64,000 nt of DNA from CALFUK01 sp964450495 (GCA_964450495.1 CAYVFU010000009.1:13416-77415); one strand, 5' to 3'; counted from the first letter of the stretch, positions 27,390-36,992 are shown. Numbers and translations are program-made. The notes: generated from the letters alone by a model not told the origin.

Positions 27390-28177
27390 TACCCATCCTA
27401 TATTTTACAGCCAGTACAGGAGAACCATCTTTTAATATCGAGGATAAAGGAAAAGCTTATTTATTTGAAAGACCTGAAGACGGTGGTCCATCATTATGGC
27501 ACAGAATAGTCAGTTAGTTGCTAGTGATGGATCAAATAATGACAACTTTGGTTGAAGTGTTTCTATTTACGGAAATACAGTTATCGTTGGAGCTCCAGAT
27601 CAGGATTTCAACAATGAATTTAGTCAGGGTAAAGTATATATGTCCGACAAAGCTCAAGGATCTGATTGGCCCATCAACATGTTTGATTCGCAGCAGTTTC
27701 TAGTGTCAGATGCAGAGCAACTAGATCGATTTGGGTATAGTGTATCGCTTTCTGAAAATGTTTTTATTGTAGGAGCAATTGGAGTCGATAGTAATAGAGG
27801 AAGGGTATATATATTCCAACGTTCACCGACTATGGGATGGAGTCCGACAGAATCAGCACAGTTAATGGCAACTGATCGGTATGGTACCAATTTTTTTTGG
27901 CCTTTGTGTCTCGATATCTGAAACATCAGCTGCGGTCGGTGCCCCCGGTGCTTACACTAAGGGAAATTATAATCAAGGCAAAGCCTATGTGTTCGAAATG
28001 CCAGAAAATAGTTGGGTATCAACACTTACTGAAACAGCTCAATTAGTAGCTAGTGATGGAAAACGCGGAAGTTTTTTTGGAAGTTCTGTGTGTATATTAG
28101 AAAATGAAATAGTTGTTGGAGCTCATAGTCATGGAAGTAATAATGAAGGTAAAGCATATACATACTTTAAGCATTAA
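27390..28177 (+). pseudogene. Broken FG-GAP repeat (beta-propeller) surface protein gene
   Basis: Three frames must be joined to read the protein. TASTGEPSFNIEDKGKAYLFE runs to a TAG at 27515; the next frame continues QLVASDGSNNDNFG, meets an in-frame TGA at 27553-27555, and resumes SVSIYGNTVIVGAPDQDF through FGYSVSLSENVFIVGA; at a run of eight T (27891-27898) the frame shifts again to FGLCVSISETSAAVGAPGA and ends at KAYTYFKH. The repeated FG--V-I--N-IVVGAP pattern is that of FG-GAP repeats. No start codon or signal peptide remains in frame. Several independent lesions make sequencing error alone unlikely, though the T8 run could be one. It is probably a decayed remnant of a larger gene. Confidence 0.8.
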
Positions 28178-28195
28178 TTGTATGATATAAGATCT

Positions 28196-29680
28196 TTATC
28201 TTCTTGTAAATTGACTGACTAATTCCTTTTCTGTTTTGTAAATAAAAAACACATAACCCAATAGCAAACCTGTATTAATCAACATCGAAATAATAGTAGA
28301 CGCTGTATTGGTTTTTATAACATTGGATAACATAACCAGTCCTGCTGTGAGCAATATATACAGCACAATTTTTATTATTGGATAATCAATTGGGTAATAA
28401 ATTTTTCCTGTGACTAAGCCTGCGACAGCCATAAAGCCGTAGCAAGCCAACGCTGCCCAAGCGGAGGCTGCATAACCAATCTTGGGAAGAAAAATAATGC
28501 TGATGAAAAATGTAATCAGTGCACCTATGATGGAAATAAAAGAACCAATATGTGTCTTATCAACCAGCTTATACCAAATGGAAAAATTGTAATACAAGCC
28601 AAGAAACAAATAGGCAAATAATAAGACGGGTACCAAGTAGATGGCATCCCGATAATTGTTACCTACTAGATACTGAAGGAGATCTGTGTAAAAGTGAATG
28701 CCAAGCACAACCAAAGAAGCAACAATGGTAAAAGCCAAGGCCACTAATCCGTAAATGGTTTTATTTTCTTTAGATGCAAATTGTTTAAAGAAGAATGGCT
28801 CTGCAGCGTAGTTAAAAGCTACTGTAAATAGATTAAGTAATAACGCAATTTTTAGAGCAGCTCCATATACACCTGCATCTGCCAGGTTGTCCAAAGTGTC
28901 ATTGCCCAAAAAGTATTTCTGTAAAGGAACACCAAAGGTTTGATTAAAACTACCAGCAATACCAACTATTACTAATGGCATGGAATACAAAGCCATTTTT
29001 TTCCATAAAGCAACATCAAAGTGAAAACCATCTCTAATGATCTCTGGGATCAGGCAAATAAATAAAATCGCACTTGCCAGTAAATTAGAAAAGAAAACAT
29101 AGTCAAGTCGCTTTTCTAAAAACAACATGCCTTCTAAACTTGTCCAGCCATTTGCAATTAACCGAGGGCATATTTCCAAAAAGAACAAGACAAATAAAAT
29201 GGTCAAGCCAACATTCAACAATCGAAAAAATAGAAATCGAAATGGGCGATTCTCCATCCTGAATCTGGCAAAAGGTAAGGCAACCCAAGCATCAAATGCA
29301 AGGATGATAGCAAACCATAAAACATAATGTGAGCTATCAGGATACTGAAGAACAGATGCAATGTCCGTTTTTAATGTAAAGGCACTAGCAAGGAATATCA
29401 ACCCGCCGATAAATACAGGTGCAATAGCGGAAGAAAAGATGCGTTTGGGATTGTCATCTCTAGAAGAAAATCGAAAGAACGCTGTATCCATGCGACCAAT
29501 TAAAATGATAAGGATGATGGAACTGTACGCGTATAGATCATTGTAAATACCGTAATCAATCGTATCATCAAACGTATAGGTGAGATAGACCGTAAAAACA
29601 ATGTAGTGTAATATCCGAGGAAGGATGTGAGACATACCATAGATGGCCGTTTCATTTGCTAGACTTCTAAGTAAGGACAT
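28196..29680 (-). CDS. Polysaccharide (O-antigen/lipid-linked sugar) flippase, MATE/Wzx-like
   Basis: About 494 residues with 12-14 membrane helices spread along the whole length and short basic loops, typical of Wzx-type flippases. I chose the ATG at 29680, although the frame extends six bases to a TTG. Segments such as FFKQFASKENKTIYGLVALAF and FYNFSIWYKLVDKTHIGSFISIIGA resemble the inter-helix loops of that family (the YK-x-TK-like motif). The likely role is moving lipid-linked sugar units across the inner membrane. No glycosyltransferase is adjacent, so the pathway is unclear. Its start overlaps a 71-aa upstream ORF by 14 bases. Confidence 0.8.
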   Translation of the reverse strand: MSLLRSLANETAIYGMSHILPRILHYIVFTVYLTYTFDDTIDYGIYNDLYAYSSIILIILIGRMDTAFFRFSSRDDNPKRIFSSAIAPVFIGGLIFLASAFTLKTDIASVLQYPDSSHYVLWFAIILAFDAWVALPFARFRMENRPFRFLFFRLLNVGLTILFVLFFLEICPRLIANGWTSLEGMLFLEKRLDYVFFSNLLASAILFICLIPEIIRDGFHFDVALWKKMALYSMPLVIVGIAGSFNQTFGVPLQKYFLGNDTLDNLADAGVYGAALKIALLLNLFTVAFNYAAEPFFFKQFASKENKTIYGLVALAFTIVASLVVLGIHFYTDLLQYLVGNNYRDAIYLVPVLLFAYLFLGLYYNFSIWYKLVDKTHIGSFISIIGALITFFISIIFLPKIGYAASAWAALACYGFMAVAGLVTGKIYYPIDYPIIKIVLYILLTAGLVMLSNVIKTNTASTIISMLINTGLLLGYVFFIYKTEKELVSQFTRR

Positions 29681-29882
29681 CTGCAATTGCTTGAATGAAA
29701 CGTAAATCTAGTGTTGGCGCTTCTCTAAATGGAACGACTTGAGTATCTGTGGCTGTTGCTTTAGTATTCGTCAAGTCAGTCTTGAAACGAACATTGCTTA
29801 CATTCTGTGCTTTACCCAATTGAGTCAAAAGAGCGCCACCTCTCCAAGAATGAAAATATAAGGAACTGATACTGTGCAACAT
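29667..29882 (-). CDS. Hypothetical 71-aa protein upstream of and overlapping the flippase gene
   Basis: The ORF runs from ATG 29882 to TAG at 29667 and encodes LHSISSLYFHSWRGGALL, then NVSNVRFKTDLTNTKATATD and a C-terminus PFREAPTLDLRFIQAIADVL. It has no signal peptide or membrane helix. The 14-base overlap with the flippase start suggests coupling. The composition looks coding and no other gene fills this stretch before parE. I do not recognise the family. It could be the remaining 3' part of a longer gene, since its start is close to the divergent parE promoter region. Confidence 0.45.
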   Translation of the reverse strand: MLHSISSLYFHSWRGGALLTQLGKAQNVSNVRFKTDLTNTKATATDTQVVPFREAPTLDLRFIQAIADVLT

Positions 29883-29954
29883 ACACGATTTGAAGCGAAG
29901 ATATTATATTAAAATTATTTATAATGTGTTTTCCTTATTTTTACCGTAGTTTTA

Positions 29955-29962
29955 TAGTTTTG
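29955..29962 (+). promoter_or_regulatory. TAnnTTTG -7 box of parE
   Basis: TAGTTTTG fits the Bacteroidota -7 consensus TAnnTTTG and ends five bases before the parE ATG, implying a leaderless or very short-leader mRNA. No clear -33 TTTG is seen. Confidence 0.4.
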
Positions 29963-29967
29963 CACTT

Positions 29968-31881
29968 ATGGCTCAAGTAACCTACACAGAAGACAATATT
30001 CGTTCCTTAGATTGGAAGGAACATATCCGGATGCGTCCGGGGATGTACATTGGTAAATTAGGAGATGGCTCCTCGCAAGACGATGGTATTTATATACTGC
30101 TGAAAGAGGTCATAGATAACTGCATTGATGAGTTTGTCATGGGTTATGGCAATTCAATAGAGATCTCCGTAGTGGACGGTGAGGTAAGCATTCGTGATTA
30201 TGGCAGAGGAATTCCCCTAGGCAAAGTCATTGACTGTGTGTCAAAAATCAATACTGGAGGAAAGTATGATTCTAAGGCTTTTAAAAAGTCTGTGGGACTT
30301 AACGGGGTGGGAACAAAAGCGGTAAACGCATTGTCTAGCTATTTTAAAGTGCAGGCAATTAGAGACAAGAAGACAAAAATTGCAGAATTTAATCAAGGCG
30401 AGCTTGTCAAAAATCACAATCAAGCAAAGACAAAAGAGCCAAATGGAACATTGGTAAGCTTTGTACCAGATGAGTCCATTTTCAAAAATTATAAATATAA
30501 GAACGACTATATAGAAAACCAGCTTTGGAATTATGCTTACCTGAATGCGGGCTTGAAGCTCAAGTTTAATGATAAAACTATTTTTTCTAGAAATGGCTTA
30601 CTTGATTTATTAGGCAATAAGACTACCCCGGAATCTCTGCGCTATCCAATCATTCACTTAAAAGGAGACGATATTGAAATTGCGTTGACCCATGGTGAAC
30701 AATATGGAGAAGAATATTATTCTTTTGTCAATGGTCAAAACACCACTCAAGGTGGAACACACTTACAAGCATTCAGAGAAGCTATAGTCAAAACAGTTCG
30801 TGAATTTTATAAGAAAAGTTTCGACACCAAAGATGTGCAGACTTCCATCATAGGTGCGATTTCGGTAAGAGTAGAAGAACCAGTATTTGAATCACAAACG
30901 AAAACGAAATTAGGCTCATTGAAAATGGGACCTGATAGTCCTACGGTTAGAAGTTTTATCTCAGACTATGTGACCAAACAGCTGGATTCTTATTTACATA
31001 AAAATAAGGATGTTGCAGATGCTTTATTAAAACGTATTCAACAATCAGAACGTGAGCGAAAGGAAATTGCAGGTATAAAAAAGTTGGCAAATCAGCGAGC
31101 AAAAAAAGCCAATTTGCACAACAAAAAATTGCGTGACTGCAGAGTACATTTCAATAATAAAAGAGGCGATGAAGAGAAGAAATTATTGACGACTATTTTT
31201 ATTACTGAGGGAGATTCTGCAAGTGGCTCTATAACTAAGGCGAGAGATGTGCAGACGGAAGCAGTTTTTAGTTTGAGAGGTAAGCCTTTAAATTGCTTTG
31301 GGCTTACTAAGAAAATCGTGTATGAAAATGAAGAATTAAATTTATTACAACACGCGCTTAATATTGAGGATGGACTAGAGGGCTTGAGATTTAATAGAGT
31401 AGTCATTGCAACAGATGCAGACGTTGATGGTATGCACATTCGTTTATTGCTATTGACATTTTTCTTACAGTTTTTCCCAGATCTGGTCAGACAAGGGCAC
31501 TTGTATATTTTGGAAACACCACTGTTTAGAGTAAGAGATAAAAAGGATACCTATTACTGTTATTCTCAAAAAGAAAAATTAGAAGCACAGAAAAAATTGA
31601 GAGGCAAACCAGAAATTACTCGGTTCAAAGGATTGGGTGAAATCTCACCAGATGAGTTTGGCGGATTTATCGGCAAAGACATCAGACTGGAACCAGTGTT
31701 TTTAAAAGAGAATACCAATATAAAAGAGATACTTAGTTATTACATGGGTAAAAACACCCCAGACCGTCAAGTCTTTATCATCGAAAATCTGAAAATTGAA
31801 ATTGACGAATTGGATACAGAAGATGAATTGGAAGTCTTTGATGTCATTGATGAAGGGGAGATGGAAGATGTCGTTACTTAA
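29968..31881 (+). CDS. parE: DNA topoisomerase IV subunit B
   Basis: The 637-aa type IIA topoisomerase ATPase subunit has the GHKL ATP site (EVIDNCIDEF, DYGRGIP, GLNGVGTKAVNALS), transducer domain with the Q-loop Lys region (FESQTKTKLGS), and TOPRIM domain with FITEGDSASG (about 411) and the metal-binding ATDADVDGMHIR. The short length and the lack of a GyrB-type insert favour ParE over GyrB; the C-terminus ENLKIEIDELDTE is also ParE-like. It works with ParC to decatenate chromosomes, but parC does not follow here. Starts at ATG 29968. Confidence 0.9.
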   Translation: MAQVTYTEDNIRSLDWKEHIRMRPGMYIGKLGDGSSQDDGIYILLKEVIDNCIDEFVMGYGNSIEISVVDGEVSIRDYGRGIPLGKVIDCVSKINTGGKYDSKAFKKSVGLNGVGTKAVNALSSYFKVQAIRDKKTKIAEFNQGELVKNHNQAKTKEPNGTLVSFVPDESIFKNYKYKNDYIENQLWNYAYLNAGLKLKFNDKTIFSRNGLLDLLGNKTTPESLRYPIIHLKGDDIEIALTHGEQYGEEYYSFVNGQNTTQGGTHLQAFREAIVKTVREFYKKSFDTKDVQTSIIGAISVRVEEPVFESQTKTKLGSLKMGPDSPTVRSFISDYVTKQLDSYLHKNKDVADALLKRIQQSERERKEIAGIKKLANQRAKKANLHNKKLRDCRVHFNNKRGDEEKKLLTTIFITEGDSASGSITKARDVQTEAVFSLRGKPLNCFGLTKKIVYENEELNLLQHALNIEDGLEGLRFNRVVIATDADVDGMHIRLLLLTFFLQFFPDLVRQGHLYILETPLFRVRDKKDTYYCYSQKEKLEAQKKLRGKPEITRFKGLGEISPDEFGGFIGKDIRLEPVFLKENTNIKEILSYYMGKNTPDRQVFIIENLKIEIDELDTEDELEVFDVIDEGEMEDVVT

Positions 31882-31943
31882 CAGAGTTAAGATTTTAAAG
31901 GCAATATTGACGTTAATAATTAGTTTTATGTTGACTTTCTAGC

Positions 31944-32831
31944 ATGAAAATAAACTATACTTTGAGACGATTTTACTTTTTGGTTTTAATTCTCATTTAT
32001 TTTTCCAGCAATTCATTATTGGCTCAGAGCTCTTTAAAACAAGGTGATAAAATAGAGCTACTGACTAAAGATGGTTATCAATATGTCGGTACAGTTAAAG
32101 ACTTTACATCCGAAATAATTTCAATTGAAACTAATACACATGGCAAAATCACCTTGCAAAGATCTGAAGTGTCTAAGGTGTCCTTAGTAGGATTAAAACC
32201 CAGCAATACAGAGACTGACTATTATAATTCAACAAACTATTTTGTAAACCCTTCTGGATATACATTAAAAAAAGGACAGAGTTTTTATCAGAACGTTTAC
32301 GGTTTTTTTAATTCATACACACATGGGTTTTCAGATCAATTTCAACTTTCAATAGGAGCAGAATTCGTTTCATTTATAGATAACGGTATAGGAATGCCTG
32401 GCCTTTTTTTCTCTCCTAGGTATAGTATTCCAATGGATAATAATAAAGGTTCATGGACTGTTGGTGGTACAAGCCTTTTACTTCTTGGTGATGATCAATT
32501 GGTTGTAGGAGTAGTCCAAGGAGGGGTGACATTTGGTAGTCGTGGCAGTAATTTTACAATAAGCACTGGTTTCGGTTTTACAAGTGAGGATGGGTTTTCT
32601 AATCTGGGTAGCACTATCCCTGCAAATGTTTCTGGAGTACACAGACTTTCTAAATCACTAAGTCTCTTTACTGATAACCTTTTGTTTTTTGTGGATGGAG
32701 AAGTTTTTGGAATATACTCAGTAGGTTTGCGTATTCACATTGGAAGAGGTGCTCTAAACTTAGGTGTTTGGGGTGGAGCAAATGTAATCCCTGTTTTGCC
32801 TATTGGATCGTTCACAATTCCGATTAAATAG
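31944..32831 (+). CDS. Hypothetical secreted or outer-membrane protein
   Basis: The 295-aa protein has a signal peptide (FLVLILIYFSSNSLLAQ), a small SH3/Sm-like beta segment at about 35-80 (GDKIELLTKDGYQYVGTVKDFTSEIISIETNTHGKITL), and then a Gly- and aromatic-rich body with alternating strands (QFQLSIGAEFVSF, GSWTVGGTSLLLLG, FTISTGFGFTS) ending LPIGSFTIPIK. This pattern suggests a small outer-membrane beta-barrel. It follows parE by 62 bases on the same strand and may have its own promoter. I do not recognise a specific family. Confidence 0.6.
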   Translation: MKINYTLRRFYFLVLILIYFSSNSLLAQSSLKQGDKIELLTKDGYQYVGTVKDFTSEIISIETNTHGKITLQRSEVSKVSLVGLKPSNTETDYYNSTNYFVNPSGYTLKKGQSFYQNVYGFFNSYTHGFSDQFQLSIGAEFVSFIDNGIGMPGLFFSPRYSIPMDNNKGSWTVGGTSLLLLGDDQLVVGVVQGGVTFGSRGSNFTISTGFGFTSEDGFSNLGSTIPANVSGVHRLSKSLSLFTDNLLFFVDGEVFGIYSVGLRIHIGRGALNLGVWGGANVIPVLPIGSFTIPIK

Positions 32832-32855
32832 TATAGTTAGAAAGTGAATGTGCGA

Positions 32856-34004
32856 TCATTCATCTGCCCAAGAAGCGATGTCTACATCTTTAATCTCAAA
32901 ATTTTCTTCTCCTCCATAAATTAGTCTTTTTTTAGTAGGACGATCAATGATTTTATCCAATTTATAGAGTCCTTTAAGAGAGTCAGATCGAAATGTACGA
33001 GTGGATTTAATTTCTGTCAAAACGTATCCATTCGGTGTTTCTTCAAATAAATCAACTTCTAATTGATTGTTGTCTCGATAAAAGTAAAATCGTGGTGTTT
33101 TACCTTTATGATGAGTTTCTTTTATTCGATTTGCCATGATTAAATTTTCGAATAATGCACCAAGTTGATGGTAGTCGGCAACGGAATTTGGGTCTTCTAT
33201 TTCTAGTAAATGACATAACAGCCCAGTATCATAGAAATATAATTTGGGACTTTTGACCAATCTTTTTCCAAAGTTTTTAAAATAGGGAGGCAGTCTGAAA
33301 ATGATGTAGCTTTGTTCTAATATGGAGAACCAACTTTTTATTGTGTTTACACTGACTCCTGCACTTTTTGCTATTTCAGAGTAATTGATGTTTTGGCTAA
33401 CCTTGCTTGCGCATAATCTAACGAACAATCGAAATGTTTCAAGATTCTTGGCAGAAATTAGGCCCGTAACATCTCGTTCGATGTAACTGTATTCATAACT
33501 GGGATAAAATAACCTAGGTGGTATTTTTAAATTGAATAATGCAGGGTAGTATCCTTTATGTATGATGTCCTCATAGTTTAACGGCAATAAACCAGCGTTT
33601 TTTAATTCTTGATTGTCCAGTGGAAATAGCCTAGCTATACCAACTCTGCCTGCAAGAGATTGTGTTATATTTTTTCTTAAAAGAAAATTTTGAGAACCAG
33701 ATAAAATGAACTGGCCTACTTGTTTATCCCGATCAACGATTGTCTGTAAATAGGAAAAGAGTTCAGGGACTCGTTGAGCATCGTCAAAGATCACATGATT
33801 ATTATATTTTTTGAGAAAGCTTCTTGGGTCTTGTTGCGCCTTATCTCGTACGTCAGGGTCTTCTAAAGATATATAGGTATAATCAGGATATAGGTCTTGC
33901 AAAAGCGTTGTCTTACCTGCTTGGCGAGGCCCCGTTAAGCTCACAATGGGATAATATTGTCCCAATTCTTGTAAATGACTGCCTATATTTCTTGTAATTA
34001 TCAT
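32856..34004 (-). CDS. AAA_14 / DUF4143 family ATPase
   Basis: The 382-aa protein has an N-terminal P-loop domain with Walker A GPRQAGKTT (about 25-33), Walker B-like HVIFDDAQRVPELFSYL (the family usually has DEIQ; here it is DDAQ), and FILSGSQNFLL (sensor). A central winged-helix-like segment (YSEIAKSAGVSVNTIKSWFSILEQSYIIFRL) leads to a C-terminal DUF4143 nuclease-like domain (GALFENLIMANRIKE, FYFYRDNNQLEVDLF). The family is widespread, often toxin-like or mobile, and its role is unsettled. A 23-bp tandem repeat array and assembly gap lie directly upstream of its start. Confidence 0.85.
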   Translation of the reverse strand: MIITRNIGSHLQELGQYYPIVSLTGPRQAGKTTLLQDLYPDYTYISLEDPDVRDKAQQDPRSFLKKYNNHVIFDDAQRVPELFSYLQTIVDRDKQVGQFILSGSQNFLLRKNITQSLAGRVGIARLFPLDNQELKNAGLLPLNYEDIIHKGYYPALFNLKIPPRLFYPSYEYSYIERDVTGLISAKNLETFRLFVRLCASKVSQNINYSEIAKSAGVSVNTIKSWFSILEQSYIIFRLPPYFKNFGKRLVKSPKLYFYDTGLLCHLLEIEDPNSVADYHQLGALFENLIMANRIKETHHKGKTPRFYFYRDNNQLEVDLFEETPNGYVLTEIKSTRTFRSDSLKGLYKLDKIIDRPTKKRLIYGGEENFEIKDVDIASWADE

Positions 34005-34020
34005 GAATACTACAAATATA

Positions 34021-34267
34021 CATAAAACTCATTGATTGATTTACATATAGTGTACTGATTGATTTACATAAAGTGTACTGATGGATATACATAAAACACA
34101 CTGATTGGTTNNNNNNNNNNNNNNNNNNNNNNNNNNNNNNNNNNNNNNNNNNNNNNNNNNNNNNNNNNNNNNNNNNNNNNNNNNNNNNNNNNNNNNNNNN
34201 NNNNNNNNNNTGATTGATTTACATAAAGTGTACTGATGGATATACATAAAACACACTGATTGGTTTG
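34021..34267. repeat. 23-bp imperfect tandem repeat array interrupted by an assembly gap
   Basis: Units start with CATA and have period 23: 34021, 34044, 34067 and 34090 before the gap, and 34222 and 34245 after it. The consensus is close to CATAAAGTGTACTGAT with a GATTTA or similar tail. The 54-55 bases before the gap (from about 34056) are repeated exactly just after it (34211 on), so a higher-order repeat is present and the true copy number is unknown. The array lies between the ATPase start and the penicillin acylase gene end. Confidence 0.85.
34111..34210. other. Assembly gap (100 N)
   Basis: Exactly 100 N in a row, the usual placeholder for a gap of unknown size, placed inside the tandem repeat. 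The repeat probably caused the break. Confidence 0.98.
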
Positions 34268-34309
34268 CATGAATTTTATTGAAAGATTTGAATAGTTTTA
34301 ACTCGCAAT

Positions 34310-36754
34310 CTAGTTAGTATTCGTTGGATGATTTGGCTTTAATTCATAGGAATAGTCAACAATTGTTTTTACTTTCTCTCTGCTGTAATACAAGGGGAAG
34401 TAAATATTCTTTGACCATTCATCAAATAAATTATCGTAGTGTTTGTGTTCAGGATTGCCAGATTGGCCAGGTGAATTATTCGCTACTGATTTATCCCAAT
34501 CACCAGTCTGAATGATGACTCTAAATGTGCCTCCAGATGGTTGATTGTCGGCATTGCCTGTTGAAGCTACAGTATAACCATTTCCACCACGAGGAGCAGG
34601 ACCGACTTTTAATTTTTGTAGTGTTTCTTCATTTACAGCATTGCGCAATGGATGCTTCATCGTTACATGCTTAAATGCTTCATCGCCATATTTCCAGTTC
34701 GATCTATCCTTACCGAATCGTTCTTCCATTTGATCGATTGCTTCAGTTAATACATCAATGAGTATTTGGTTTCTTGTTTCATTAGCATCTTCTTCAAAGA
34801 TCAATGTGGGATCTTGAAGCCAATCAATTACCCGTTTCAATTGAATGGTGCTGATGTGTTCTTTTGCTTCTAGTGGCACGATTAATTCCCATAGCTTTCG
34901 CTTTAGGGATTGTTCCCAAGAAACATATAAGCCAGCTGCTGCGGACTCAGGACTTAACACGTAATTCCAATTAGTGAGCAACTGTATCGCCTCCATCACC
35001 TCAGTAGAACCATTTAACTCGGTAAGTAAAGGGACAAGTTCTCTTGCAGGCAATGACAAATAATCAGATTGTAATGCTGCCATTTCTGAAACACTGTGCG
35101 CTGTTTTTGATTCTAAGACTTCCTTTACGCGAGCTCCTCTGTAAGGGTCTGACCAATTGTAGCCGATAGCGTCCCACTCCGTATAGTCTTTTGGTGTAAC
35201 AGATTGGTTTGCAGTAATGATGTATCCACTGTCAGGATTCTCTTCATTGGGTCTTTGCTTCATGGGAATATAACCATCCCATTCATAACGGCCATCTCCA
35301 GGTACTGGTACCATTCCGCTGTGCGTGCGTCTGTATGGATTGATGCCAACAACTTGCCACCCTATGTTTCCTGACTTGTCAGCCCAGACCATATTTTCTC
35401 CTGGGATGTTACTGTATGTACAGGCTTCACGAAATTCATCAAAATTGGTGGCTTGGTCCATTCGTAAACTCGCGAGATACGGCGAACCACCATATTCCAA
35501 CCAGCCGCATTTTACCGCAAAGGCAACATGCTCGTCACTCTTTTCAAAAGACACCGGTCCGTGTATGGAATATTTTAACTCAACTTCAACAGGTGTACTT
35601 TTCCCTTTGACATTTATGCGCTCAGTGATGATATCAAAATCTACCCAATTATCGTTGTGCCAATATTGATTCGAATTATCAGGATTGGTTTTATAGACAT
35701 AGATATCTTCTGCATCCGTTCTAAAAACAGTTAATCCCCAAGCGCCATGTTCGTTGTGGCCAATGGATATGCCTGGTATCTCCGGTTCACCACCACCAAT
35801 CACATTCCAACCAGGTGCTACCAGATGAGCCATGTATCTAAGTGACGGAACTGCCAATGTGCGATGCGGATCATTTGCCATAATAGGCATCCCCGACTCC
35901 GTACGATCACCTTTCACTACCCAATTGTTGCTACCAATATCAAAATCAAAAATATCTGCAAGAGAATCTTCTTGTATTTTGGGATGTCCATCAATATTGC
36001 CAAGAGAGCTATCTACTATGTCTTCAGGTATAAATGCAACTGGCTTTCGATATGCATCGTACAAGCCAAGGATGTCATAACTCAAATGTTCAAGTTCTAT
36101 TGTAGAATCTATAGTCAGGTCTGGATCTTTTGGATGAAACCACACCAACTGTCTGACTTTATCTTCGCCAACCGCTGCCACAGCTCTAGCTACTTCTAAT
36201 TCTAAGCCGACATTACCAAGAAGACCTTGATGTCTAGAGATAACTACTTCTGGAGTCCATAATTCTGGTAATATACCTAATAAGCCAAACTCAAGAGGCA
36301 ACTCTTTTGGAGACTTTCGGACTTCTTCAATATAGGCATTCACACCATCGACATAAGCAGTAATGATCTCGATACCATCGTCGTGATAGTGTGCCATTTC
36401 TTTATTGATGTCCTTACGGAATTTAAAAAGTCTTGTACCAATGTCTCTTTTTAATTCTCGCTCGCCAAGTATTTCTGCTACGGTACCTGTTGCCTGTCTG
36501 CGCCACACTTCGAATTGGAATAATCGATCTTTAGCAGCGTGATACCCTTGGGCAAAAAACAAATCGTGTTGTGTTTGTGCATAGATATGAGGGATGCCAT
36601 ATTTATCCACGAGGACCTCAACTGAATGGTCTAGCTCGTAAACAGGAGAGGGGACATCGGAAGGTAAGTTGGCGGATTGTTTTGTTTTACAAGCAAACAA
36701 CAAAGTAAGTGAGAAGGTAAATAAAAGCATTTGGATTCTATAGGAGACTGTCAT
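34310..36754 (-). CDS. Penicillin acylase-family (Ntn hydrolase) lipoprotein
   Basis: This 814-aa protein has a lipobox (LLFAC, Cys22) and then the family's alpha part (VLVDKYGIPHIYAQTQHDLFFAQGYHAAKDRLFQFE). The autocleavage site is at IGSNNWVV: Ser275 would become the N-terminal nucleophile of the beta chain, as in penicillin G, cephalosporin and AHL acylases. HTTM-like membrane segments are absent. Further markers are MANDPHRTLAVP, PGISIGHNEHGAWGLTV (oxyanion region) and TANQSVTPKDY. Substrates in the family range from beta-lactams to acyl-homoserine lactones, and the sequence does not decide between them. Probably tethered to a membrane facing the periplasm. Confidence 0.9.
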   Translation of the reverse strand: MTVSYRIQMLLFTFSLTLLFACKTKQSANLPSDVPSPVYELDHSVEVLVDKYGIPHIYAQTQHDLFFAQGYHAAKDRLFQFEVWRRQATGTVAEILGERELKRDIGTRLFKFRKDINKEMAHYHDDGIEIITAYVDGVNAYIEEVRKSPKELPLEFGLLGILPELWTPEVVISRHQGLLGNVGLELEVARAVAAVGEDKVRQLVWFHPKDPDLTIDSTIELEHLSYDILGLYDAYRKPVAFIPEDIVDSSLGNIDGHPKIQEDSLADIFDFDIGSNNWVVKGDRTESGMPIMANDPHRTLAVPSLRYMAHLVAPGWNVIGGGEPEIPGISIGHNEHGAWGLTVFRTDAEDIYVYKTNPDNSNQYWHNDNWVDFDIITERINVKGKSTPVEVELKYSIHGPVSFEKSDEHVAFAVKCGWLEYGGSPYLASLRMDQATNFDEFREACTYSNIPGENMVWADKSGNIGWQVVGINPYRRTHSGMVPVPGDGRYEWDGYIPMKQRPNEENPDSGYIITANQSVTPKDYTEWDAIGYNWSDPYRGARVKEVLESKTAHSVSEMAALQSDYLSLPARELVPLLTELNGSTEVMEAIQLLTNWNYVLSPESAAAGLYVSWEQSLKRKLWELIVPLEAKEHISTIQLKRVIDWLQDPTLIFEEDANETRNQILIDVLTEAIDQMEERFGKDRSNWKYGDEAFKHVTMKHPLRNAVNEETLQKLKVGPAPRGGNGYTVASTGNADNQPSGGTFRVIIQTGDWDKSVANNSPGQSGNPEHKHYDNLFDEWSKNIYFPLYYSREKVKTIVDYSYELKPNHPTNTN

Positions 36755-36946
36755 GGCATATCAGATTACTGTGTGAACTAAGATAGCACATTAAGTGAAG
36801 ATGCCCCTTTTGCTAAATGAGCAATAATGACAAATGAATTATCTCTTGAAAAGGATTGAAAGTAACTATCAACAGCTATGCTTTAACAATTGTACACAAA
36901 CGCGAAAAAACATTCTATCAAGGTGGTGAAGAAGAGAATATTTACA

Positions 36947-36954
36947 TACATTTG
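36947..36954 (+). promoter_or_regulatory. TAnnTTTG -7 box upstream of the metal-uptake operon
   Basis: TACATTTG fits the Bacteroidota -7 consensus and lies 38 bases before the GTG start at 36993. There is no convincing -33 box and no clear Fur-type palindrome. Confidence 0.4.
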
Positions 36955-36992
36955 CTCTTATTAAGATTTAATCTAAATAAAAATAAGATACA

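Noticed and set aside
29968..31881. Topoisomerase subunit as GyrB
   Set aside because: Length (637 aa) and C-terminal sequence fit ParE better, although no parC follows to confirm it.
34021..34267. Repeat array as a CRISPR
   Set aside because: Period-23 units are contiguous, imperfect and have no unique spacers; no cas gene is near.
33913..34270. Reading frames through the tandem repeat and gap on the minus strand (MCFMYIHQ-type)
   Set aside because: They only reflect the 23-bp repeat being translated and run through N; they are not genes.
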